From Symbiodinium natans (Eukaryota; Sar; Dinophyceae; Suessiales; Symbiodiniaceae): a stretch of 14,141 bases of DNA. This document shows positions 7,963 through 14,141 of this stretch, piece after piece (the first letter of the stretch is position 1; each line of letters opens with the position of its first letter). Made by a program: the position numbers and the translations under genes. The DNA is taken from assembly GCA_905221605.1 (NCBI GenBank), contig CAJNDS010000093.1, positions 218,644 through 232,784 of the forward strand. The letters are read 5' to 3'. The notes below the pieces were generated by a model that worked only from the letters and a program-made list of their open reading frames with translations, made no database searches and was not told where the DNA came from.

Positions 7963-8279
7963 GATGAGTCTGCTTCACGATCACGAGGATTAAAGTTGCC
8001 TCGTGTGGTAAGTCGGCAAAGGCAAACGGTTCTTCGACATTAATTTCTGAATTGATCCGCCACGATCAACAAGGCACAAGAAGAATCATTATTGGATCGG
8101 GTCCTCAATTGTCTAAATGGACGCATTGGAAATATTTGAGACTAGATGGATAATAGCATCTCTCGCTACTCTACGAATTTAGGGGTTTGGAAGTTCGATT
8201 AATGTTACATTTCTCAATTGAATATCGAAGACGCCGAGCGGCGAATCAGTGGCCGCTCCCCGAAATTTTGTTAGCAGAT
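7963..8279. other. AT-richer intergenic stretch, no gene seen
   Basis: The base composition shifts to AT-rich relative to the flanks. I looked for a tRNA because of GTTCGATT near 8192 and found no matching acceptor stem or A-box. Nothing else can be supported. Confidence 0.4.
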
Positions 8280-8821
8280 GTGTACGTAATGTGGGGATTT
8301 AGGCTTTTCTGCGCATGGGATTTTGAGGGCTTTTGGGTAGAGATATTTTCTGGGCCTACGTTTCCAAACATTAAATCGCACGAGTTTTTGTTTTGGGTTT
8401 TCGGGTTTAGGAGGAAGCCTTCAGCAAGCCAAGTCTTCATTTTGGGCCTTTCGTGGATTCAAGGCTGTTTTTTGTGTGGGATTTTGAGGGTATTTTGGGT
8501 CGAGACACCTTTCTGGGTTATGTTTAGAAAGTATTTGTTGCTTCTTGGGTTTAGGGTTTAGGATGAAGCCTTCAGCAAGCCATTTCACTATTTTGGGTCT
8601 TTGGGGGATTCAGGGTTCTTTGCGTATGGGATTTTGAGGGTATTTCGCGTAGAGACATTTTTTGGGGTTAAGTCTGCAAATATGTTGTCATACGACTTTT
8701 GGCTTCTTGGGTTCTAGGGCGCAGGAGGAATCCTTCAGCAAGCCATGTCTTTATTTTTCGTCTTTTGGCGATTTAGGGTTGTTTGTATACGAGATTTTGT
8801 TACGAGGGTTGAAACCTATTT
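8280..8821 (+). repeat. Tandem repeat array A, four diverged copies of about 150-163 bp
   Basis: GGGATTTTGAGGG starts at 8317, 8478 and 8628, with a diverged fourth copy (GAGATTTTGTTACGAGGG) at 8791. CCTTCAGCAAGCCA starts at 8418, 8569 and 8732. Spacings of 150-163 bp are consistent for both landmarks. Each copy also carries (G)TAGAGACATTTT-like and TTCTTGGGTTTAGG-like segments; the latter contain one or two TTTAGGG units. Open frames across this array (for example 8187-8561) are by-products of the repeat and are not called. Confidence 0.8.
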
Positions 8822-9510
8822 TGCGAGCATTGTATTTGCAAATGGGCTCTGCCCCCCCCCCCCTCCCAACCCGCCGGTTTGATAAGCAGTACAAATTTGC
8901 TTCAAAGCAAATTTTTATATGAAATCCATCATGCGAGCACTGTGTGCACTGTGTCTGCAAAGGGGGGGCCGCCCCCCGCTTTTTTCGTTGAAATCGTGCA
9001 AAATTTAAATATCAGGATCTTTTTCAAACCCATCCTACGACTATTGTATTTGCAAATGGGGGGGGCCTCCCCCCCCCCCCAACCCCCCCGCTTTACTAAG
9101 CCGTGCAAATTTACTTCGAAGCACCTTTTTATACCTATCATACGAGTATTATGTCTGTAAACGGGGAGGATTATGGGCCCCCCCCCCCCGCATCCTTCCG
9201 CCTTTTCATAAGCCATGCAAAGCTGATTTCAAAATATAGGAATCTTTTTCAAATCCATCTTGCGAGCATTATATTTACGATTGGCGGTTGCGCCCCCGCC
9301 CCCCCGCTTTTTTCTTTTAGGCCGTGCAAAGCTTACGTAAAAATATATGGATCTTTTTCAAACCCATCTTACGAGCATTATATTTGCAAATGGGTGGGGG
9401 CAACTAATCCCCCTCCCGCTTGTTTAAGCCGTGCAAACTTGCTTCAAAGCACCTTTTTTTCATGAAACCCATCCTGCGAGCATTGTGGTTGCAAATGGGG
9501 GGGGGGAATT
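8822..9510 (+). repeat. Tandem repeat array B, seven copies with G-run/C-run pairs
   Basis: The landmark (G/A)CGAG(C)AT-TATTTGCAAATGGG starts near 8823, 8933, 9037, 9142, 9262, 9371 and 9476, giving spacings of 104-120 bp. In most copies it is followed by a run of G, a short gap, a run of C and then CGCTTTT and GCCGTGCAAA. Examples are seven G at 8960-8966 followed by six C at 8970-8975, and eight G at 9058-9065 followed by twelve C at 9069-9080. The G and C runs could pair as hairpins on either strand. The last copy lacks its C half and runs into the G-rich junction with the retrotransposon. Open frames in the array are not believed. Confidence 0.85.
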
Positions 9511-9620
9511 AAAAAAAAACCTCTGGGGGGGATGTCTGGGGGGGGGGGTGGGCGAAAAAACAACCTTAGGGGGGTCAAAAATACATTCTGGAGGGGAGGG
9601 TGCGACCTCTCCCCCCACAG
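9497..9620 (+). other. G-run-rich junction between array B and the LINE
   Basis: Successive runs of G (nine near 9497-9506, seven near 9524, about ten near 9538-9548, six near 9570, then GGAGGGGAGGG at 9591-9601), separated by short A/T-rich linkers, and then a C-run at 9610-9616. The + strand has the pattern needed for G-quadruplexes. The sequence stops matching array B after about 9507, so the 5' end of the LINE insertion lies in or just after this stretch. Confidence 0.55.
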
Positions 9621-10391
9621 GGTTTGGATAGGGTTCTTCTGTAGGTGTCTAGGAGTGATGATGTTGTGGGTGGCCGGGTTCGTGGCTTGTCGTCTTCTTC
9701 ATTGCAGGAAGTCCCGGCGAGGATGCCATAGAAGGACGTTTAGACGAGTGAGGGGCGGCATGCTTCTTGTTTGGGTTCTTCTGGTATGTACTGCCTCTCA
9801 GCAAGCATGGCAGACGAGGGGTTTCGGGGCCTCTAGGATGGTTCCTAAAATCCTCGACGATTGGGGTGGGTGCCGAGTGAATCGTTATTTTATCTCAGAC
9901 ACCTTCGGTCCTGCGCCGTCTCGGCCACTGGAAAAGCGGGGTCCGTTTGGTCGGGCTTACTTCCGCGGGGCGAAGAAGGACATCTTGCAGGGGATTCTGG
10001 GTTGGGAGTGATAGGAGGGTTTGTTGTCCAGGGTGCGCAGTACTTTTGTGGTGTCCTTTGGAGGGTCGTGCAATTCTGTCGAATGCTCGGTTGGATCTTT
10101 GGTGAGGGGTGTAAGAAGAGATTGGTAAGCAGATTTGAACAGACTCTTGCCTCTTTTCTCGCTCCTGTGAGGTGGGGAGCACATGCTCCGTACGTCTATT
10201 TTGGATATCTCCTCCGTAGTCTCCTTAGTGCGCGTGATTGGGTGCGCGTTGCGTTCTTGAGTGGAGGCTTCTGGGCATTTCATCGGGGATGTCATGTTCC
10301 GGTCTTTCGGTGCAAAGTGATTTCCACATTGTTGGGCTTGATTTGCTCCTCGTATATCGATGCCGATCAGCGATCCTTGATATTGCTATTC
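9620..10391 (+). other. Probable LINE 5' untranslated region, with an open upstream extension
   Basis: The LINE frame is open upstream to 9861, adding 177 codons before the Met at 10392. That extension translates as a Gly/Leu/Phe/Arg-rich mixture without motif, and the base composition is G/T-rich, so I read it as untranslated leader. A competing frame at 9532-10011 is likewise unconvincing. A promoter cannot be recognised by eye; LINEs usually carry an internal one here (family knowledge). Confidence 0.45.
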
Positions 10392-12011
10392 ATGTGGGAA
10401 TATCCGGCATATCCGATGGAAGAAGCTATGGAGGTGGATGCGAGTTTGGATCACCTTAACCCTGCGGCCTATGAAGGCAAAAGAATGCATGAGGGCGATG
10501 TCGAAGTGCATGCTGCTTTCAACGAGTTGTTCGCGTTTGATGAGACCCCTGAAGAGCTCCTTGCTCAGGAGACCGGTAGGATTCCACCGCGCCTCTCACG
10601 GCAGATGTTCCATTGTCCTGTCACTGGCTGTTCGCGTAGCTTCGGTGCAGGTGGGGCGGGATGGAATAATCAAGACGCGGTACGAGCCCATGTGGATCTT
10701 CACTTGGCAGGAGATCTTAGAGGAAGTCCTCCCGCCAAATGGCTCGCTGATAGAAACCTTGGGATATGTCGGGGATGCCATCGTAGTGCTAGTTTGCGGT
10801 TCCACGGGGGTGTCCACTCGCGTTGTTGGCGGCGTTTGCAGGGACAGGACTTGGTTGAGGCGCGTTTGGGCATTGCGGGGGATGAACGTATTCCGCTCCC
10901 CTCCATCGAAGAGATTTTTTGCACTCATATCTCCACGAAGGAAAGCCTTCCTTCGTCGCTGATTGCTTTGGCAAGGGAGGAATATGGTAAGTGTCTCGCA
11001 CGAGTCTTGGAGAGTTCGTGTGACCATGCTTGGGACGTTTCGGGTGGGGATTCTGTTAAGAAGCAGCAACACAGGCATGCCTGGCAAGAACTCCTCATGT
11101 TTCCCAAGTGTACTTGCCGACAATTTGCTAGGGGTCAACGTCCGCTGCAGTCCCTGAATTTCTCGCGCGCGCTTCTTTTGAGGTGGAAGGCTGGTGAGCG
11201 AGGAACCTTGTGGCAGGAGGCGGTCGAGGCTGGCGAACGACAACCTAGAAAGCATGGGAGTGCCCAGGACCAGCTCGAGGACTATTGGGATCCCCCCAAT
11301 CCGGCTCACCGGGAAGCCGAGCGACTTGCCATGCTCGGGCGACCGTCCCAAGCTCTCAAGCGATTGATGTCGGTCGGTCTCGCTCATGACACCGCGGCTG
11401 TCGAAGCTAAATTGAAATCGAAATTCCCCCCTGCCCCGACCGGTAATCGACGGCCTCAGCTTACTGCCACTGCTCCTCCCGAATTACCACTCGTGTATCT
11501 CCGTCAAGCGGTTCGTTCGTTCGCGCGAGGAAGCGGTCCCGGACCGGACGGCCTTCGGGCCGATTTCCTGCAGGATGTGTTCGGAGATGATGACGCCGAT
11601 CCCTTCGTCGAGCTTTTCCGGCAGTTCGTCCAGTACTTGGCGGAAGGGCGAGCCCCTCAGGCGCTTCGGCCGTGGTTGGGGGGTGGCACTTTGATCGGTG
11701 TAGGCAAACGGGATTCTCAAGGAAAACCTATCCCTCTCGACACTGATGCTCGTCCTATCGTCATGGGTGGGGTGTTACGTAAGGTGGTGTTCAAGACTAC
11801 TTTCTTAATGGATAAATCCTCCATTCAAGAGCGTTTGGCCCCCCTTCAGATGGCGGTAGGCGTTAAATCTGGCGCTGAAGCTATGACCCACGCCGCTCGG
11901 ACTTGGATACATCATAACCGGCATAGAAGGGATTGCGTTCTCCTTCAAAGGGACATATCTAATGCTTACAACGAGTTGCATCCCCACGAATTCTTGGATG
12001 ATTGTTTTTTT
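10392..12011 (+). pseudogene. LINE polyprotein, N-terminal part: zinc fingers and first half of reverse transcriptase
   Basis: This part encodes nucleic-acid binding and the start of the polymerase that copies element RNA into DNA at a nicked target. Counting from the ATG at 10392, residues 75-104 form C-x4-C-x19-H-x3-H (codons at 10614, 10629, 10689, 10701). Residues 126-145 form C-x2-C-x12-H-x2-C (10767-10826). A W-x-E-L-L-x-F-P-K-C segment and an A-x-x-x-L-x-S-x-G-L-A segment follow, both typical of this LINE protein family. RT begins with GSGPGPDGL (about 380-388) and TDARPIVMGG (from about 451); motif A is LQRDISNAYN with the catalytic Asp at residue 521 (11952-11954). Alternative starts at 10416 and 10428 are possible; 10428 has the best context (G at -3, G at +4). 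The frame runs on to a TGA at 12123-12125, but homology leaves it at the T-run 12005-12011. It is called a pseudogene because of the break; a programmed shift or sequence error is possible. Confidence 0.85.
12005..12011 (+). promoter_or_regulatory. T7 run at the LINE frame switch; possible -1 slippery site
   Basis: The upstream frame is read as T|TTT|TTT across 12005-12011, which is precisely the X-XXY-YYZ phase of a canonical -1 slippery heptamer. A one-base backward slip moves reading into the frame carrying RT motif B onward. It is equally a simple homopolymer where loss of one T (eight to seven) would break the gene. R2-type elements normally need no frameshift, so mutation or sequencing error is my default reading. 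Confidence 0.35.
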
Positions 12012-13813
12012 CATATGCTCCAGTCTCTAGTAAGTTCGCTGAGTACTGTTATGGGGAACCGAGCCATCTTATGTATCATGGACGTCTCCTTGCTTCAAAT
12101 CGAGGTCAACAGGGTTGTCCATTGATGGGACCCTTGTTCTGTCTTACTCGCCGTAGGATGTGGGAGGAGGCTCGCGCGAACTTACAAGGACCCCCCCCCG
12201 AGTTTGAGCCAGAGTTCGCCGACGATGGTTTTAGTGGGGGAACTCTTCTTTCAGTTTGGGCCTCATTCGAGCAGGAGCGGGCGCTTGCCGCCAAATATGG
12301 AATCCGCTTTGACTTCGCGAAAACCACGCTTTACCTTCTTGCGGGCGAGCACTTTGAGGGTGATCTTCGTCCTTTCCGAGAGTTGGGGATACGTATCGTG
12401 ACGGGGTGTGATGTTAGGATGTTGCAAGTTCCGGTTGCAGGAAAGCCCGAACATTTTGCGACTTGGCAGCGGGATGCGCAACAGGAGCTTTCCAAGGCCT
12501 TCGAAGCAGTGGAACAACTTCCTCATCGACATGTCGCTTTCCACCTTTTGCAGCAGTGCTTCGGCTTCAACAAAATTTCGTATTATTGTCGTAGTATCCC
12601 TCGTTCTTGTATTGAACCCTTCCTTGATTGGTACGCCCTTCGTATGCGGGAGTCATTCTCACACATTCTCGGGAGTGACGTCAGTGATGCTCAATGGCAA
12701 CAGGCCGCTTTGCCGCCTAAATTGGGAGGGATGGGATTGGCGGATGGCCGCTTGATAGTTGCAGGCACGGTGATTTCCCAAGCTGATATTGCTTTTCTGA
12801 GTTCTTGGAAGCAATGTATGCCCATCATCGCTGGCATTTTGCCGACGGGTAGAGCCGGTGACGGGGGAGCTCATCTACGAAGTGCTATGACGATACTCTC
12901 CCAATATTTTCCCGATCTCGATCAACAAGAACAGCCGAAATCATCTCTTCTTGTTCAAAAGCTTCAGCAGGAGACTGCCGATCAACTCATATCCGCCGCG
13001 ACCCTCTCTGAACGTGTTAGATTGCACGCTTGTCGTGCTCCGTGGGCAAATGGATGGATCACCACTACCCCTTCATTGACCGAGGATACTTTCATGCCGA
13101 ACGTTGCATTCCAAGATTCTGTTTCTATGCGACTTGGCATGACGGTGTTTCAGGACGATGAGGGTTGCCCGTTTTGTCATCAAATTAGTGATAGACATGG
13201 TCGTCACGCTATCTCGTGTATGAAAGTGGGGACCCACACCAAAGTTCATCATTCCTTACGTGATTGTCTCTATCGTCTTGCTCAAGAGGCCAACTTACGA
13301 CCGCAACTCGAAGCTTCGGGGTTGTTGCCGGACGCGCCGCAACGACGCCCAGCGGACGTGTTACTGCCAACAACGAACTTGTTGAAACAGACCTCATGGC
13401 GTAGGTATTCAAGTTTGGCCCTCGATTGTGCAGTCGTATCTCCTTTTGCCATTTCGGCTCCCGCTCGAGCGACTGAGGAGCCAGCTGCTACTGCAAAGGC
13501 TTACGCAGAGCACAAACGCCGGGCACAGGAAACTGCACGACAATGCGCAACACAAAACATTGGCTTCCAACCTATCATCTTTGAAATGCTGGGAGGTTGT
13601 GATCCTGAAACGGCATCCTTCCTTAATGGCTTGTGCCAGGATCACGACGGCGTGCAGCACCGTCGACCGGGTAGTTGTCGACGTCTTTTGCAGACTCGAG
13701 TTGCTTTCTTGTTACAGCGACATATCGGGCAAACCCTCATGAAGTATCGTAGAGCACAGGCGAAATCTGGCAATGAGGATGCGGGCCGATATCTGAATTA
13801 TATCAATTCTTGA
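12011..13813 (+). pseudogene. LINE polyprotein, C-terminal part: RT motifs B-E, CCHC knuckle, likely endonuclease
   Basis: This part continues the reverse transcriptase in the -1 frame. Motif B is NRGQQGCPLMGPLF (from 12098). Motif C is FADD at 12215-12226, carrying the paired catalytic aspartates. Then come FDFAKTTLYLL and a LGIRIVTG segment as motifs D/E. A long alpha-helical thumb-like region follows. CPFC...HAISC at 13166-13219 is C-x2-C-x9-H-x3-C, the knuckle that precedes the restriction-like endonuclease in R2-type elements. After it come H-H-S-L-R-D, RPADV with Asp at 13355-13357, and LALDCAVVSP with Asp at 13424-13426, 22 residues further on. This resembles the PD-(D/E)-x-K nuclease core that nicks the target, although ExK itself is not seen. 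The stop is TGA 13811-13813. If the two parts are read as one protein the total is about 1,140 residues, close to the roughly 1,100 usual for R2. No in-frame stop occurs in this part. Confidence 0.85.
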
Positions 13814-14141
13814 TTTTCTCGATGGGATTTTCTTTGAATTTTTGAGTCGTCGGTACTTACATTGTATTGCCAGGCGTGTCCCACCGCAGGCTCCGCCAGA
13901 AGCTGCTTTCGGCCGACATACGCGGGCGCTAGCGTGGCGAGGCGACGGAAGCGTGATGCTTTGTATATAATTTGGTTTTCACCTTTATTATGTTTCCCTT
14001 TGTGGGACCTTCGTTGTCTTCTTCTACTTTTCGTCTTTCTGGGACGCCTCTTAATTGGGGGTGGTGGCGGGTTTTTATGCACGTCGAGGTGTCTTGGAGA
14101 GCACGAAATCTTGGTTGTTTGGTTTCGTTTTTATTTCTGGG
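13814..14141 (+). other. LINE 3' untranslated region (truncated by window end)
   Basis: T-rich flanks surround a GC-rich core (about 13870-13955) holding the perfect palindromes TCGGCCGA (13909-13916) and CGCTAGCG (13927-13934). A folded 3' RNA is what R2-type reverse transcriptases bind to start copying (family knowledge), so the core is a candidate for that role (inference). A second T-rich stretch follows to the window end. No poly(A) or target-site repeat is visible. Confidence 0.5.

Larger units (their letters stand above)
9620..14141 (+). mobile_element. Non-LTR retrotransposon (LINE), R2-like architecture, 3' end beyond window
   Basis: The element has a GT-rich 5' region (about 9620-10391), one large reading frame in two pieces encoding zinc fingers, reverse transcriptase and a C-terminal CCHC plus likely restriction-like endonuclease, and a 3' untranslated region. 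There are no long terminal repeats, no integrase, no RNase H motif and no apurinic endonuclease domain upstream of the RT. That combination is the layout of the early-branching LINE groups (R2, R4, NeSL, CRE type), which copy themselves by target-primed reverse transcription and often prefer particular insertion sites. The exact ends are not visible: no target-site duplication or poly(A) could be defined, and the window ends inside the 3' region. One frame change makes this copy either defective, frameshift-dependent or mis-sequenced. Confidence 0.8.

Noticed and set aside
8160-8210. Possible tRNA gene (GTTCGATT, T-loop-like)
   Set aside because: No A-box, anticodon arm or pairing acceptor stem at the right distance.
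8187-9465. Several open frames across the satellite arrays (about 80-125 codons)
   Set aside because: They follow the repeat period, contain poly-Pro or poly-Gly from the C and G runs, and are not conserved between copies as protein.
8822-9510. Regular repeats resembling a CRISPR array
   Set aside because: The whole 104-120 bp unit is repeated, without unique spacers between short identical repeats, and the context is eukaryotic; it is a satellite.
9532-10011. 159-codon + frame before the LINE protein, as a possible ORF1
   Set aside because: It begins in G-runs, is Gly/Arg/Cys-rich by composition and has no coiled coil, RRM or zinc knuckle expected of a LINE ORF1; R2-type elements have a single frame.
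10596-11387. 263-codon open frame on the - strand
   Set aside because: It lies opposite the well-supported LINE frame, has no motif and is Ser/Thr/Pro-rich as expected for an antisense shadow of coding DNA.
12191-12199. C9 run in the LINE as a second frame-slip point
   Set aside because: The frame is the same on both sides (three Pro codons between RT motifs B and C), so no shift is needed.
1-14141. Dinoflagellate spliced-leader sequence or relict
   Set aside because: I scanned for the conserved CCATTTTGGCTCAAG core on the + strand and did not find it; the negative result is by eye only.

Overview
The window looks like nuclear DNA of a eukaryotic alga, most likely a dinoflagellate. The evidence is a 560-bp array of the TTTAGGG telomere-type repeat (known from dinoflagellates and plants), several families of private tandem repeats, coding-like segments broken into short pieces as in intron-rich or decaying genes, and a long non-LTR retrotransposon. 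There is no sign of bacterial gene organisation. The organism assignment is inference (about 0.55); another repeat-rich alga would also fit.

Layout. 1-5740: low-density genic DNA on the + strand. A coiled-coil-like protein segment (93-812, with possible continuation to 1257) is interrupted by one in-frame TAG. A short charged segment lies at 1665-1790. Pieces of a seven-beta-strand methyltransferase resembling the METTL21 protein-lysine methyltransferase family lie at 3050-3462, with a possible further exon at 4389-4545. None of these could be resolved into a full gene model. 5769-6850: a mirror-image block. Short units spaced about 22 bp and carrying TTTCAG(G) lead into a degenerate TTTAGGG array (5880-6443). 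After a 140-bp spacer come CCCTAAA-type remnants (6585-6650), then the same short units in inverse orientation (CTGAAACGCA, 6722-6850). This is the arrangement a head-to-head telomere fusion would leave. 6850-8280: mostly featureless, with one possible Lys/Ala-rich C-terminal exon ending at 7962.

8280-9510: two adjacent tandem repeat arrays. Array A has four diverged copies with a 150-163 bp period. Array B has seven copies with a 104-120 bp period, and most copies carry a G-run followed by a C-run.

9620-14141: a non-LTR (LINE-type) retrotransposon, apparently R2-like in architecture. It has N-terminal zinc-finger motifs, a reverse transcriptase domain, a C-terminal CCHC knuckle and a likely restriction-like endonuclease. 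Read through, the protein would be about 1,140 residues. It is split by a -1 frame change located exactly at a phased run of seven T (12005-12011), between RT motifs A and B. The 5' boundary is unresolved and the 3' untranslated region runs off the window. The most interesting items are the mirrored telomere block, the phased T7 at the LINE frame switch, and the G-run/C-run satellite against which the LINE is inserted. No virus of people, animals or crops and no toxin gene was recognised.
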